64,000 nucleotides of DNA from Dyella halodurans (lineage in GTDB: Bacteria; Pseudomonadota; Gammaproteobacteria; Xanthomonadales; Rhodanobacteraceae), in assembly GCF_026283925.1 (NCBI RefSeq), contig NZ_JAPDPF010000011.1:28901-92900 (forward strand), in the 5' to 3' direction. Shown piece after piece: positions 44,085 through 53,974 of the stretch (within the stretch, counting starts at the first letter, position 1; every line of letters begins with the position of its first letter). The translations under genes and the position numbers were made by a program. Under the pieces are notes generated by a model. The model had not been told where the DNA came from. It did not search any database and worked only from the letters and a program-made list of their open reading frames with translations.

Positions 44085-44305
44085 GCGTCATCGCGAGCAC
44101 CCTCCCCTCATCCCAGCCTTCTCCCCTTCGGGGAGAAGGAGCGCAGCACCACCCGCTTCGTCCCACGGGCACTTCCTTCGGTCGTAAGCGGCAAGCTGGC
44201 GGCGTCGCTCGGCCAGCGCGTGACCGCGAGCACCCCCCTCATCCCAACCTTCTCTCCCACAGGGACTACCTTCGGGTCGCCCGCCGGGGAGAAGGAGCAA
44301 GGGCA
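44085..44305. repeat. Two inverted copies of the CTTCTCCCC hairpin repeat
   Basis: gcgagcaccctcccctcatcccagCCTTCTCCCC...GGGGAGAAGG (44093-44141) and a second copy from 44218 to about 44300 lie in opposite orientation to the copy at 43471. In the second copy the hairpin loop is enlarged by about 25 bases. The rest of 43433-44315 holds no supported gene. Confidence 0.65.
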
Positions 44306-44315
44306 TGAATCAGCC

Positions 44316-45362
44316 TCAGCCACCCACCACGACGGGCTCCGGCTCCAGGCGCACGCCAAACTTCGCCTGCACACCTGCAATCACGCGCTGCGCAAGCGCC
44401 CATAGTTCCGCCCCGGTGGCGCGACCGTGATTGACCAGCACCAGCGCGTGCCGGTTGGAAATGCCGGCATCGCCTTCGCGCACGCCCTTGAAGCCGCTCG
44501 TTTCGATCAGCCAGGCGGCGGAAAGCTTCCAGCGGCCGTCGTTGCCGACCCAGGCAACGAGTTCCGGATGGTCGCGCTTGAGCGCTTCACCCACGGAAGC
44601 ATCGACGATGGGGTTCTTGAAGAAGCTGCCCGCGTTGCCGATGACAGCGGGATCGGGAAGCTTCCTGGTGCGTAGATGCACCACCGCTTCGGCGACATGG
44701 AAGGGCGCGGGCTTGTCGATGCCCATGCGGGCGAGTTCTTCGCGAATGCCTGCATAGTCCAGGCGTAGTTCGCGCGAGCGGGGCAGGGCGAAGCGCACGG
44801 CGGTGACGATGTAGCGGCCGGGTTGATGCTTGAACACGGAGTCGCGATAGGCAAATGCGCAGGCCGCGCGGTCGAGTATGGCCACGCGATGTTCCTGCGT
44901 ATCCCACGCCTCCACGCTTTCGATGAACTCGGCCACTTCGGTGCCGTAGGCGCCGATGTTCTGGATCGGCGCGGCGCCGACGGTGCCGGGAATCAGGATC
45001 AGATTTTCCAGGCCGGCAAAGCCCTGGCCCAGCGTCCAGCGCACGAAGTCATCCCAACGTTCGCCGGCGGCCACCGCGATGCGGGCCACGTCGCCATCCT
45101 GTTCCACCTGCACGCCGCTCGTCGCCATGGCCAGCACGGTGCCCTGGAAGTCGCCGGTGAACAGCAGGTTGCTGCCTTCGCCCAGCACCAGCAGCCGGCC
45201 ACTGCGTACGACCGGAAAATCCAGCAGCTCGGGCAGCTTCGACGCATCGCGCACTTCGGCCAGCAGCCTGGCGCGCGCATCGACGCGCAAGGTATTGCGC
45301 GTGGCCACGCTGGCGTTCTCGATCAGCGTATAGCCACCCATGTCCACGCGCTCAGCCACCAT
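44316..45362 (-). CDS. murB: UDP-N-acetylenolpyruvoylglucosamine reductase
   Basis: A 348-residue flavoenzyme that reduces UDP-GlcNAc-enolpyruvate to UDP-MurNAc with NADPH in peptidoglycan synthesis. FAD-binding and catalytic blocks are visible: [36 protein letters not shown] (read as [18 protein letters not shown]), YRDSVFK and the catalytic Ser in NAGSFFKNP. The length fits the long proteobacterial class (type I). The ATG at 45362 has gagga upstream and overlaps the pyrD end by 11 bp, so it is the last gene of the SDR-methyltransferase-pyrD-murB run. Confidence 0.96.
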   Translation of the reverse strand: MVAERVDMGGYTLIENASVATRNTLRVDARARLLAEVRDASKLPELLDFPVVRSGRLLVLGEGSNLLFTGDFQGTVLAMATSGVQVEQDGDVARIAVAAGERWDDFVRWTLGQGFAGLENLILIPGTVGAAPIQNIGAYGTEVAEFIESVEAWDTQEHRVAILDRAACAFAYRDSVFKHQPGRYIVTAVRFALPRSRELRLDYAGIREELARMGIDKPAPFHVAEAVVHLRTRKLPDPAVIGNAGSFFKNPIVDASVGEALKRDHPELVAWVGNDGRWKLSAAWLIETSGFKGVREGDAGISNRHALVLVNHGRATGAELWALAQRVIAGVQAKFGVRLEPEPVVVGG

Positions 45363-46389
45363 GGGAGTCCTCGCGCTGACGGCGAATCTCGTCCACGCAT
45401 TCGGCGATCAGGTTGGGCCCGCGAAAGACCATGCCCGAATAGATCTGCACCAGGGAGGCGCCGGCATCGATCTTGTCCGCGGCGTCGCCGCCATCGAGGA
45501 TCCCGCCGACGCCGATGATGCCGATGCGATCACCCACGCGCTTGCGCATGCCACGCAGGACGGCCGTGGACCTGGCGAACAGCGGCTTGCCGGAAAGGCC
45601 GCCGGTCTCGTTGCCGTGCGGGTCGCTGGCGACGGCAGCATGATCGATGGTGGTATTGGTGCAGATCACGCCATCCACCTTGGCGGCAAGCAGCACCTCG
45701 GCAATCGCGTCGAGTTCGGTCTCGCTCAGGTCCGGCGCGATCTTCAGCAGCATGGGCTTGCGCGCGCCGCTCTGCGAGCCGAGGCGTTCCTGCGCTTCGC
45801 GCAGGGTTTCGATGAAGCGGCGCAGCGTGGCCTCTTCCTGCAGGTCGCGCAGGCCCTGGGTATTGGGCGAGGAAATGTTCACCGTGACGTAGCTGGCGTG
45901 CGCGTAGACGCGCTCCAGGCAGAACAGGTAGTCATCCACCGCCTTGTCGTTGGGCGTGTCCTTGTTCTTGCCGATATTGATGCCGAGCACGCCGCGATAG
46001 TTCGACTGCTGGACGTTGCGTACCAGCGCATCGACGCCCGCATTGTTGAAGCCGAGGCGATTGATCACCGCTTCGTGACGCGGCAGCCGGAACATGCGCG
46101 GCTTGTCGTTGCCGGGCTGTGGACGTGGCGTCGTCGTGCCCACCTCGACGAAGCCGAAACCGAGCGCGCCAAGCGCATCGAGGTGATCGGCATTTTTGTC
46201 CATGCCGGCCGCCAGGCCGACCGGATTGGGAAAGCGGATGCCGAACGCCGTGGTCGGCAACTCGGCCGGCGGCTTCACCAGGCGATGCAGGAAATTACTG
46301 CGCTGGGCGACATCGAGCGCGTAAAGCGTCACGCCGTGCGCGGTCTCTGCATCGAGTGCAAACAGCAAGGGGCGAATCAGGTCATACAT
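45352..46389 (-). CDS. pyrD: Dihydroorotate dehydrogenase (quinone), class 2
   Basis: A 345-residue FMN enzyme that oxidises dihydroorotate to orotate in pyrimidine synthesis, passing electrons to quinone at the inner membrane. The N-terminal helical extension ([19 protein letters not shown]) that marks class 2 is present. Further blocks are [57 protein letters not shown] and [16 protein letters not shown]. It starts 2 bp after the methyltransferase stop and overlaps murB at its end. Confidence 0.97.
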   Translation of the reverse strand: MYDLIRPLLFALDAETAHGVTLYALDVAQRSNFLHRLVKPPAELPTTAFGIRFPNPVGLAAGMDKNADHLDALGALGFGFVEVGTTTPRPQPGNDKPRMFRLPRHEAVINRLGFNNAGVDALVRNVQQSNYRGVLGINIGKNKDTPNDKAVDDYLFCLERVYAHASYVTVNISSPNTQGLRDLQEEATLRRFIETLREAQERLGSQSGARKPMLLKIAPDLSETELDAIAEVLLAAKVDGVICTNTTIDHAAVASDPHGNETGGLSGKPLFARSTAVLRGMRKRVGDRIGIIGVGGILDGGDAADKIDAGASLVQIYSGMVFRGPNLIAECVDEIRRQREDSHGG

Positions 46390-46391
46390 AG

Positions 46392-47168
46392 TCAGGGCAC
46401 CTTGCCCACGTAGATAACGGTGTCATAGTCGAAGCTGACGTGGTCGTCCTGCGCGCAGCTGTCGAACAGCTCCCGCAAGGCGTGCATCATCGGCTCATGG
46501 GAGGGGTGGCCAGCGCGCGGCGCATAGGACGATGACATCAACCTTCCGCTCAGTGCGTCGAAGTCGAGCCATTGGCCGTGGTCGAAACGACCCATGCCGA
46601 GATAACCGGCAGCGAACCATGCGCGCATCTGCGGCTCGTCGCCATAACGCTCGGCGACGCTGGTGTAGTCGGAGCCGTACTCCTTCAGCAGCGCTTCGTA
46701 GCCTTCAAGAAACGGCGTGCCGATGAGGCGGCGGGAATTCCAGATGATCGCGACCAGGCCACCCGGCTTGAGGATGCGCTGGAACTCGCGTCGCGCCGCA
46801 TCCTGGTCGAACCAGTGGAACGCCTGCGCCACGATCACCAGGTCGACGCTGGCATCCTCCAGGCCGGTGGCGGTCGCATGACCATCGACGGCGCTGAAAC
46901 GCGGATTGTCGCCCAGCCATTGCTCGGCCGCCGTGCGCATGGCCTCGTTCGGTTCCACCGCGATGACGCGATAGCCGCCGTCGAGAAAGAGCTTGCTGGA
47001 AATGCCGGTCCCGGCGCCCACGTCGGCCACCAGCCAGTGCGGATTGACGCCGTACTCGCGTTGCAGCCATTCAAGCATCGCGACGGGATAGTCCGGCCGG
47101 TAACGCACGTAGTCCGCGACGCGGTCGCTGAAGCGTTCCGTGGGTTTGAGATCACGCATGGTGTTCAT
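46392..47168 (-). CDS. Class I SAM-dependent methyltransferase
   Basis: A 258-residue methyltransferase of the type 11 family. SAM motif I is [15 protein letters not shown] (about 45-60), followed by [20 protein letters not shown] and [15 protein letters not shown]. The pattern resembles small-molecule or trans-aconitate-like methyltransferases; the substrate is unknown. The ATG at 47168 overlaps the SDR stop by 4 bp, so the pair is translationally coupled, with pyrD following 2 bp later. Confidence 0.9.
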   Translation of the reverse strand: MNTMRDLKPTERFSDRVADYVRYRPDYPVAMLEWLQREYGVNPHWLVADVGAGTGISSKLFLDGGYRVIAVEPNEAMRTAAEQWLGDNPRFSAVDGHATATGLEDASVDLVIVAQAFHWFDQDAARREFQRILKPGGLVAIIWNSRRLIGTPFLEGYEALLKEYGSDYTSVAERYGDEPQMRAWFAAGYLGMGRFDHGQWLDFDALSGRLMSSSYAPRAGHPSHEPMMHALRELFDSCAQDDHVSFDYDTVIYVGKVP

Positions 47169-47938
47169 CCCGACAGCAATTGGCCGCCATCCACGCACAG
47201 CGTCTGGCCGGTGATCCAGCTGGCGTAGGGCGAGGCGAGGAACAAGGCGGCGTGGGCGACTTCCTCCGGCTTGCCGTAGCGACCGAACGGAATCTTGGCT
47301 AGCGTCTGCTGGTATAGCTCCGGGGCATCGGTCTTGCGGCGATCCCACAAGCCATCCGGAAACTCGATCGAGCCCGGCGCGATCGCGTTGACGCGAATGC
47401 GGTGCTTCGCCAGCGACAGCGCCTGCGATGTCGTGTACTGGCTCAAGGCCGCTTTTATCGCTGCATACGGCGCGCCACGCACGGTCGGATGGAAGGCGGC
47501 AATCGACGAGGTGTGGAGAATGCTGGCGTGCGCCGAGGTCTTCAACAACGGCAAGGCCGCGTGCGAGGCGCGTACGGCCGCCATCAGGTCAACCTGGAAG
47601 CCGGCCAGCCAGCCATGGTCGTCATCGGTGAAGCCGTAGCCGCTGGCGTTGTTTACCAGTACGTCGATGCCGCCGAGCACTTGCGCGGCTTCCTCGATAT
47701 ACGACGTGACGGCGGTGGCATCCGCCAGATCGCAGCTGCGCGTATGTGCCGTGACGCCGTGAGCCGCAATGGCGTGGCGAACTTCATCGAGTGCCGCTTC
47801 GCCGCGCGCACACACTGATACCGCAGCGCCAGCCTCGGCAAAGGCCAGCGCCATGCTGCGGCCGATGCCCTTGCTGCCTCCGGCAACGACAACGCGGTAA
47901 CCGTGGAAATCGAAGCTGGGGCGCAGGGGGAGAGTCAT
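47165..47938 (-). CDS. Short-chain dehydrogenase/reductase
   Basis: A 257-residue SDR oxidoreductase. The dinucleotide loop is GGSKGIGRSMA (residues 19-30), the structural motif NNASGYG follows, and the catalytic residues are Ser in TSSIAAF and Tyr-Lys in YAAIKAA (YxxxK). FabG-like end blocks APGSIEFPD and ITGQTLCVDGG are present. The substrate is unknown. It overlaps the methyltransferase gene and follows the DUF4190 gene by 23 bp. Confidence 0.92.
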   Translation of the reverse strand: MTLPLRPSFDFHGYRVVVAGGSKGIGRSMALAFAEAGAAVSVCARGEAALDEVRHAIAAHGVTAHTRSCDLADATAVTSYIEEAAQVLGGIDVLVNNASGYGFTDDDHGWLAGFQVDLMAAVRASHAALPLLKTSAHASILHTSSIAAFHPTVRGAPYAAIKAALSQYTTSQALSLAKHRIRVNAIAPGSIEFPDGLWDRRKTDAPELYQQTLAKIPFGRYGKPEEVAHAALFLASPYASWITGQTLCVDGGQLLSG

Positions 47939-47961
47939 CGCGGCAGGTCAGGCTGGGTCGG

Positions 47962-48297
47962 CTAAGACGTGTGAAGGAAGACTTGCAGCGTGACGAAGGA
48001 AAGCAGCAGGAACACCACGCCATATAGTGTATAGGCCAGCGCCTGGGCAGCCTTGGCCAGGCCGGCACCGTGCAGCGCTCCCCCGGAAGCACGAATCCTC
48101 TTGAGCGCCAGGCGAGCACAGACGGAGGCGATCACCGCGCCAGCCAGCGGGAATGCCATGAAGTTCATCACGTTCAGTGACACCAGCGCCAAGCCCATCA
48201 GTGGCAACAGCGTCCATGCCAGGATGCCGAAGAGCAGGCTGACGATGGCCAGCATGCTGACCGTGGATGCCTCTTCAACCCGTCGTGCCTCGTCCAT
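47962..48297 (-). CDS. DUF4190-like membrane protein
   Basis: A 111-residue protein with three hydrophobic segments. It resembles DUF4190 proteins: SMLAIVSLLFGILAW, then GAVIASVCARLALKRIRASGGALHGAGLAKAAQALAY, where the ALKRIRxSxGxLxGxGLA loop is typical. The function is not known. The ATG at 48297 is well spaced from aggag; the GTG two codons upstream is too close to it. It may be the first gene of the run to murB. Confidence 0.78.
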   Translation of the reverse strand: MDEARRVEEASTVSMLAIVSLLFGILAWTLLPLMGLALVSLNVMNFMAFPLAGAVIASVCARLALKRIRASGGALHGAGLAKAAQALAYTLYGVVFLLLSFVTLQVFLHTS

Positions 48298-48389
48298 CGT
48301 CACAACTCCTGTCGTCGATGAGGGTGCCCCTGCGGATGTTTTCGAGACTGGCGCAGCCCGGAAGATACCGGGATGCGCCGTGCCGTGCC

Positions 48390-49925
48390 TTACAGGTCGA
48401 ACTTGATGCCCTGCGCCAGCGGCAGCGAGTTCGAGTAGTTGATGGTATTAGTCTGGCGGCGCATGTAGACCTTCCAGGCGTCCGAGCCCGACTCGCGGCC
48501 ACCGCCGGTTTCCTTCTCGCCACCGAACGCGCCACCGATTTCCGCACCGGACGTGCCGATGTTGACATTGGCGATGCCGCAGTCCGAGCCGGCAGCCGAC
48601 AGGTACTGCTCGGCCGACTTCAGGTTCTGCGTGAAGATGGCCGAGGACAGGCCTTGCGGCACGCTGTTCTGTAGGTCGATCGCTTCATCGAGCGTCTTGA
48701 ACGGGATGACATAAAGAATCGGCGCAAACGTCTCCGTCTGCACGACCTCGTCGCTGTTCTTCACGCCGGTGACGATGGTCGGCAACACGAAGTTGCCCGG
48801 GCGATCGCTAAGCGCGGCGCCGCCGGTGCGCACCGTACCGCCCGCGGCCTTGGCCTTTTCGACGGCGCCGAGGAAGGCTTGCACGGCGTCCTTGCTGTTG
48901 AGCGGACCCATCAAAGTGGTGGCCAGGGTCGGGTCGCCGATCTTGCCTTCGACCTGCTTGTAGGCAGTGACCAACTTGTCGGTCACGTCGCCGATGATCG
49001 ACTCGTGCACGAACAGGCGACGCGTGCTGGTGCAACGCTGGCCGGCCGTACCGACCGCGCCGAACACGATAGCCGGAATGGCCAGCTTCAGGTCCGCGCT
49101 CTCGTCCAGGATGATGGCGTTGTTGCCGCCCAGCTCCAGCAGCGAGCGGCCCATGCGCTTGGCGACACGCTCGCCGACGTGGCGGCCGACCTTGGTCGAG
49201 CCGGTGAAGCTGATCAACGGAATGCGGTGATCGTCCACGAAGTGCTGGGACAGCTCGGTGCCGGCGTCGTTGAACAGGAAGAAGATGTCCGGGAAGCCAG
49301 CAGCGTTCAGCGCTTCATTGCAGATCTTCATGGAGGCGATGGCCGAGAGCGGCGTCTTCGGCGACGGCTTCCAGATGCAGATGTCGCCGCAGATCGCTGC
49401 CAGGAACGCATTCCACGCCCACACGGCGACCGGGAAGTTGAACGCGCTGATGATGCCGACCAGGCCCAGCGGCTGGTACTGCTCATACATGCGATGACCC
49501 GGGCGCTCCGAGTGCATGGTGTAGCCGTAGAGCATGCGGCTCTGGCCGACGGCGAAATCGGCGATGTCGATCATCTCCTGCACTTCGCCGTCGCCTTCGG
49601 GCTTGATCTTGCCCATTTCCAGCGCCACCAACGAACCCAGGGCGTGCTTGTGCTTGCGCAGCGCTTCGCCGCACAGGCGCACGGCTTCGCCGCGGCGCGG
49701 TGCCGGCGTGGTGCGCCAGGTCTTGAACGCTTCCTGCGCGCGCTTGACGATGATTTCGTAGTCCGCCGCGCTGGAGGCATGCACCGAGGCGATGACTTCG
49801 CCGGTGGCCGGATTCACCGGCTGCAGGGTGCCTGCGTCGGTGGTCTTGGACCATTCGCCCTGGCCGAGATACGTACCCGATTGCGAGTTGCCGAGACCGA
49901 GTGCGGTGAGGATTTCGTGCGACAT
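48390..49925 (-). CDS. Aldehyde dehydrogenase, alpha-aminoadipic semialdehyde/P6C type
   Basis: A 511-residue NAD-dependent aldehyde dehydrogenase. Catalytic Glu264 is in LLELGGNNA and Cys298 in [11 protein letters not shown], with the cofactor loop [10 protein letters not shown]. The ELGGNN wording and C-terminal [23 protein letters not shown] are typical of the ALDH7/AmaB group that oxidises piperideine-6-carboxylate (aminoadipate semialdehyde) in lysine breakdown. No other lysine-catabolic gene is in the window. The ATG at 49925 has ggag upstream; the frame stays open further up but without homology. Confidence 0.92.
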   Translation of the reverse strand: MSHEILTALGLGNSQSGTYLGQGEWSKTTDAGTLQPVNPATGEVIASVHASSAADYEIIVKRAQEAFKTWRTTPAPRRGEAVRLCGEALRKHKHALGSLVALEMGKIKPEGDGEVQEMIDIADFAVGQSRMLYGYTMHSERPGHRMYEQYQPLGLVGIISAFNFPVAVWAWNAFLAAICGDICIWKPSPKTPLSAIASMKICNEALNAAGFPDIFFLFNDAGTELSQHFVDDHRIPLISFTGSTKVGRHVGERVAKRMGRSLLELGGNNAIILDESADLKLAIPAIVFGAVGTAGQRCTSTRRLFVHESIIGDVTDKLVTAYKQVEGKIGDPTLATTLMGPLNSKDAVQAFLGAVEKAKAAGGTVRTGGAALSDRPGNFVLPTIVTGVKNSDEVVQTETFAPILYVIPFKTLDEAIDLQNSVPQGLSSAIFTQNLKSAEQYLSAAGSDCGIANVNIGTSGAEIGGAFGGEKETGGGRESGSDAWKVYMRRQTNTINYSNSLPLAQGIKFDL

Positions 49926-50102
49926 GCTTAGCTCCGGACCAGGGCGCTGGGGGAAGGGCGCCGGGAATAAAACGGTCATTCTAGCAGGCGGGTCTGCGGG
50001 GCGGATCGCAGGGGCGGCTGATCCACCAGGGGCACGGTTTGGCCCCGGCAACCCGTGGCCAGGAGCGGCGCGAGGCAGCCGGTGCGGTCCCCGCCAGGAA
50101 AC

Positions 50103-50126
50103 AGGCCGCCTCACAGCAGGGCGGCC
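50103..50126. repeat. Hairpin in a gene-free spacer
   Basis: AGGCCGCC pairs perfectly with GGCGGCCT around tcacagca plus g. It lies in the 519-bp spacer 49926-50444 between the aldehyde dehydrogenase and the MASE1 gene. I see no gene in that spacer, only GC-rich sequence with a less GC-rich promoter-like end near 50300-50390. Confidence 0.4.
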
Positions 50127-50444
50127 TGGTCGAGCGTCGGTTATCCGTGATGCAGCGGGCCCCGCTGTGGCGCCTGGCTTCCGGGCCGGCGGAGCACGCC
50201 AATGGCCGCCGCGAATGCCAACCCTCGAGGCTGGGCGCCATGGGTTTTTCCCCATTTCCGGGCTTGCCCGGATGCGGGTGTTGGGCTGGCATCGGGCGTT
50301 ACTGTGCACTGCGTCACATTATCGTGACCGCAATTCATTGCGTCGGCGTGCTCAATCCGGATGGGCTACGATAATCCCGCTTGAAACCAAAGGCCGGCGC
50401 ATGCACAGGGGACATCGCCAGCCTGACTGATCAACGCGTGCACG

Positions 50445-52079
50445 ATGGCGCCGTTAAGCGAGTCCGTCACGGGGTGGGGCATGGGGAACCGTCTAGGGTC
50501 GAGCATGTGGCTGCGCTACGTTGCGGTATCGCTGGCATTCGGGCTTGGCGGCGTGCTGTTCCGCTACCTCTCGATTCGGCACTGGATCATTCTCAGCGGC
50601 TTCCATGTCAGCGTGTTGCTGCTCACCCGCTATCGCTATTGGCCGGCGCTGCTGGCCGGCGAGGGGGCCCGGCTGGCTTACATCAGTTGGACCTGCATCG
50701 ATCAGTTCGGACTGACCTGGTCCTTGTTGAACCTGCTGCCTTCCATCGCCTTCATCATGCCGCTGGTGTTCGTGTGCCGCGAGCGCTGGCATTTGTTTCC
50801 GACACGCACGACGGTGCACATCGGCGTGCTGCTTTCGACGGCCTTGCTGGCTGCCGGCATCATCACGCTCAACACCCTCGGGATGATTGCGGTCACGCCT
50901 TTCCCACCTGGCTATGTGGTTCATTGGGGCGAAGTTGCCGCCCAGGTCGTGCTTGGCAATTACCTCGGCATCCTGACCATTGCGCCGCTCGCCCTGCTAC
51001 TCCATCAAAAGCTCAGCGCTGGATCCTGGCGTCGTCTTTGGCGCCGGGTCGGCGAGAGCCGCCTGGTGTTTGAAAGTGTGTTCCTGGTATTGCCGGTGCT
51101 GTCGCTGCTGGTGTGGGTGGGGCTGGATCAGCCCGCTACGCGTCAGTTCACCCAGGTGGCGATGTTCCTGCCCGTGGTGGCCTTGGCACTTCGGCATGGT
51201 TGGGCGGGTGCAGCAGTGGGTGGCAGTCTGGCCAGCGTTGCCCTGATGGTGCTGATGCCGCAGCGTAACGACCCCAGCACCCTCCAGGCCGAGGTGGTGA
51301 TTGCGTTTGCCATTTCCACCATGTTGCTGGTGGGGGCGCGCATTGCCGTGCTCGATCGGCGCGCGGGCAACGAGCGCATCGATGTGCGCCAGGCCATAGC
51401 GCTGGCGCAACGCAACGTGCAAACCGGCGAACTGCAGCTGCTGATGACCTCGCAGGTGCTGGAGCAAATCCGCGAGACCGTGCATGCCACCTGCGCCATG
51501 ATGCTGGCGAGCATGCGGCATTTGGCACCGGCGTTCGATGAGCGTCATTACCGTCGCCAGGCACTGATTGCGCAGGATCAACTCTATCGCTTGGCCGACA
51601 GCCTCTATCCGGTCGCGTGGAGGGAGCGTGGCTTGCCGGCCGCCCTACGCGAAGGAACGATTCCCCGTGTCCTGGGCGAGGTCGGCATCGGTTACTGGTG
51701 CGATTTGCGTGGGCCGCTCAACCTGCTGCCGCCAGCGATCCATATCGCGATCTACCGCATCACCTGCGAAGCCGTTTCCGAGGCCTGCGCGCAGAAAAAC
51801 ATCAGCGACATCGACTTGCGCCTGCGCTGCGGAGAGCGCCAGGGACGCTGCTGGATCGTGCTGCGCATCAGTTTCCGCGCGAACGCCGAGCACGTTGCGC
51901 GCATTCGTTGGGAAGACCTGCTGCCACGCGTCGTGCTGCGCACGACCAGCGGCCTGGGGCGTCAGGCCATCGAGGACAGGGCGGCAACGTTCGAAGGGCA
52001 GGTACGCGAGCGGACGTTTGGCGATAGCCGACAGATGAGCGTGATCCTCTACGCTCCGTCAACCGCTGGCGGCGCGTAA
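50445..52079 (+). CDS. MASE1-domain protein with degenerate histidine-kinase core
   Basis: A 544-residue membrane protein. Residues about 20-310 form a MASE1-like sensor with eight or more hydrophobic segments. The cytosolic part resembles the UhpB-type HisKA_3/HATPase core, but key features are missing. No His-Asp phospho-acceptor motif is seen around LMTSQVLEQIRETVHATCAMML. The ATPase N box reads IYRITCEAVSEACAQ with Glu where Asn is expected. Only a remnant G box (SGLGRQAIEDRAATFEG) remains. It is probably a signalling pseudokinase. The start is uncertain; ATGs at 50481 and 50505 also precede the first segment. No partner regulator is adjacent. Confidence 0.7.
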   Translation: MAPLSESVTGWGMGNRLGSSMWLRYVAVSLAFGLGGVLFRYLSIRHWIILSGFHVSVLLLTRYRYWPALLAGEGARLAYISWTCIDQFGLTWSLLNLLPSIAFIMPLVFVCRERWHLFPTRTTVHIGVLLSTALLAAGIITLNTLGMIAVTPFPPGYVVHWGEVAAQVVLGNYLGILTIAPLALLLHQKLSAGSWRRLWRRVGESRLVFESVFLVLPVLSLLVWVGLDQPATRQFTQVAMFLPVVALALRHGWAGAAVGGSLASVALMVLMPQRNDPSTLQAEVVIAFAISTMLLVGARIAVLDRRAGNERIDVRQAIALAQRNVQTGELQLLMTSQVLEQIRETVHATCAMMLASMRHLAPAFDERHYRRQALIAQDQLYRLADSLYPVAWRERGLPAALREGTIPRVLGEVGIGYWCDLRGPLNLLPPAIHIAIYRITCEAVSEACAQKNISDIDLRLRCGERQGRCWIVLRISFRANAEHVARIRWEDLLPRVVLRTTSGLGRQAIEDRAATFEGQVRERTFGDSRQMSVILYAPSTAGGA

Positions 52080-52103
52080 CGCGGCCAGCGGTTGTCCAGC
52101 GAT

Positions 52104-52565
52104 TTACTGATTGCGGATATTGCAATCGATGGGGTCGCACCCGTTCGCCGCGGCGGCAACGAGCTGCACGGTGCCGTCGGTCTGCGGCGTTGCCGTGATC
52201 TGCACCGAGCTGTCCTGATACACCGTGGACGGCTGCGCCGCGGGCGCTGCCCCGGTGGAGACGGCTGCGGGCTGCTGCGGCGTGGAAACGAGCTGCGCGA
52301 ACGCACCGATCGGCAAGGTGATGAACTGGCCGTTCGCCGTGCCGACCGCGCCCAGCACGTTGCCGTTGAGATCGTTGATCTGGACGTATTTGATGCCGCC
52401 CAGCACAAACACATACGCATGCCAATTGGGGCTGGCACTCACGTCGGTGGCGTTCGGCCAAGACTGTCCGAGTCCAGTGGCCGGGGGTTGGGCAAGAGCC
52501 GTTCCCACGAGTCCGAACGACAGCAGCGCTGCGAGTGCGCCGCGGCGCAAACCTACCTTCGTCAT
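52104..52565 (-). CDS. Secreted protein of unknown function
   Basis: A 153-residue exported protein with a signal peptide (RRGALAALLSFGLVGTALAQ). The mature part has YVFVLGGIKYVQINDLNGNVLGAVGTANGQFITLPIG, an Ala/Pro/Gln-rich linker, and a C-terminus with two cysteines (NGCDPIDCNIRNQ). I do not recognise a family. The ATG at 52565 has an aggggaa ribosome binding site. It converges on the MASE1 gene, ending 24 bp after it. Confidence 0.7.
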   Translation of the reverse strand: MTKVGLRRGALAALLSFGLVGTALAQPPATGLGQSWPNATDVSASPNWHAYVFVLGGIKYVQINDLNGNVLGAVGTANGQFITLPIGAFAQLVSTPQQPAAVSTGAAPAAQPSTVYQDSSVQITATPQTDGTVQLVAAAANGCDPIDCNIRNQ

Positions 52566-52761
52566 GGTAATTCCCCTCTTAAAGTGGCGGTAGCGCCCCC
52601 TTTGGCGCCGAAGGAATGTAGCACCCCGGCTTGAACCGGGTCGTGCATGCCTCGTGATTCTGTCGAGCCGCCCCGGCATCACATGCTTCACTGCTGCCAT
52701 GCATCCGACGGAACGCCGCGCGGTTTCGCTTTCGCCAACTCCCCGTTATCCTTTCCCGGTT

Positions 52762-52838
52762 GGCCCCGTAGCTCAGCTGGATAGAGCGACGCCCTCCTAA
52801 GGCGTAGGTCGCCCGTTCGAATCGGGCCGGGGTCGCCA
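52762..52838 (+). tRNA. tRNA-Arg(CCT)
   Basis: A complete 77-nt cloverleaf. The acceptor GGCCCCG pairs with CGGGGTC (one G-U), the D arm is GCTCAGCTGGATAGAGC, the anticodon stem is ACGCC/GGCGT with loop CTCCTAA (anticodon CCT, reading AGG), and the T arm is GCCCG-TTCGAAT-CGGGC. The 3' CCA is encoded. A T-rich hairpin follows. Such tRNA-Arg genes are frequent integration sites, but no integrase or duplicated tRNA end is seen here. Confidence 0.97.
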
Positions 52839-52843
52839 TTTCA

Positions 52844-52869
52844 AAGCCTGGCGCAAGCTGGGCTTTTTT
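52844..52869 (+). terminator. Terminator after tRNA-Arg
   Basis: AAGCC...GGCTT with a GC-rich interior is followed by six T (52864-52869), six bases after the tRNA CCA. It is a simple intrinsic terminator. Confidence 0.65.
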
Positions 52870-53090
52870 GGGGACGCTCTTCAGCTTGATGCGCGTTTCC
52901 GTCGGGCGCCGGCGCTGCCATCCCGCATCCCTGGATCGTCGGTATGGCGATTGCGTTTGCAGTCGTTGCCCGGGCGCGTGCGAAAACGGCAAGCGCCTCG
53001 CCATTTTTCCATGCGGATAGCACGAAGAGCGCTCGCGCGATCGCAAGGGCAAGCTGGTCTTGCACGAAGGCGAGGGTGGCGGCTATCCGG

Positions 53091-53732
53091 TCAGGGAACC
53101 AGGCCGTGTTCGCGCGCGTAGGTGTAGATATCGAGGTCGCTGCGCAGGCCCAGTTTGCCCATGGCATCCATCTTTTGGCGGCTGATCGTCTTCACGCTGC
53201 GGTTGAGCTGGGTGGCGATTTCCGACACGGTGATGCCCGATGCAAACAAGCGCAGCACTTCCGTCTCCCGCTTGGAGAGGCTGGGTTGAGCCGTGGCGGC
53301 GCCTCCTGCGCGCGCGGCGTCCAGTGCCCTCTCGATACTCGTACTGACGTAGTAGCGATCATGCGAGACCGCCTGGACAGCAAGCGTCAGCTCGGTCAGT
53401 GCATCGGACTTGTTGAGCAGGCCGCGTACACCCGCGGCGAGGATGGAGCTCAGCACGCCCGCGTTACTGACCATGGTAAGCACGATGATAGGGAGGCCTG
53501 GCCAGCGCCGCTCGATCAATCCAAGCATGTTCAGGCCATCCGCGACCTGGCCGCCAGGCATGCTGAAGTCCGTTATGACCAGGTCGCAGGACTGCTGTTC
53601 CAGGGCGTGGACCAATTCGTCAGGCGAGCCCACATCGACGATCACGGCGCCATTCAAGCTACCCTCAAGCAGCATGCGGACCCCACTCCGCACGATAGGG
53701 TGATCGTCGGCCAGAATGATGCGTAAGGTCAC
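53091..53732 (-). CDS. NarL/FixJ-family response regulator (EvgA/BvgA-like)
   Basis: A 213-residue response regulator. The receiver has acidic residues at 9-10 (ILADDHPIVRSGV), phospho-acceptor Asp55 (LVITDFSMPGG) and Lys108 (LLNKSD). The LuxR-type helix-turn-helix is at about 148-205 (LSKRETEVLRLFASGITVSEIATQLNRSVKTISRQKMDAMGKL). The HTH wording resembles RcsB/EvgA/BvgA. It diverges from the large hybrid kinase across about 180-240 bp with two dyads, so the two probably form a phosphorelay pair. Confidence 0.92.
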   Translation of the reverse strand: MTLRIILADDHPIVRSGVRMLLEGSLNGAVIVDVGSPDELVHALEQQSCDLVITDFSMPGGQVADGLNMLGLIERRWPGLPIIVLTMVSNAGVLSSILAAGVRGLLNKSDALTELTLAVQAVSHDRYYVSTSIERALDAARAGGAATAQPSLSKRETEVLRLFASGITVSEIATQLNRSVKTISRQKMDAMGKLGLRSDLDIYTYAREHGLVP

Positions 53733-53772
53733 GGTTCCCCCCGGGTTGGCGCCGGCTTGACCTCAAGGGTAA

Positions 53773-53840
53773 CTGATTTTGCAATGCAGCAAATCAGTGA
53801 ATTGCCTACAAAAGCTTAGGTCATCTTCAGACAAATCTGA
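53773..53840. promoter_or_regulatory. Two dyads between response regulator and hybrid kinase
   Basis: CTGATTT...AAATCAG (53773-53779 with 53791-53797) and TCAGA-CAAA-TCTGA (53827-53840) lie in the AT-richer divergent spacer. Their position suits operators for the NarL-type regulator acting on both transcripts. Binding is inferred. Confidence 0.45.
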
Positions 53841-53974
53841 TGGAGGGTGCGTAGGGGGGACAAGTAAGCTTCGGACTTCGCGAGCACGTTCGACTCTTGA
53901 GCGCATCCATGAACGCAAACGTCGGCTCTTGCGGTAGCAGGCAAATCAACACTCCGGTGCTTCCGCGAGGCGCC

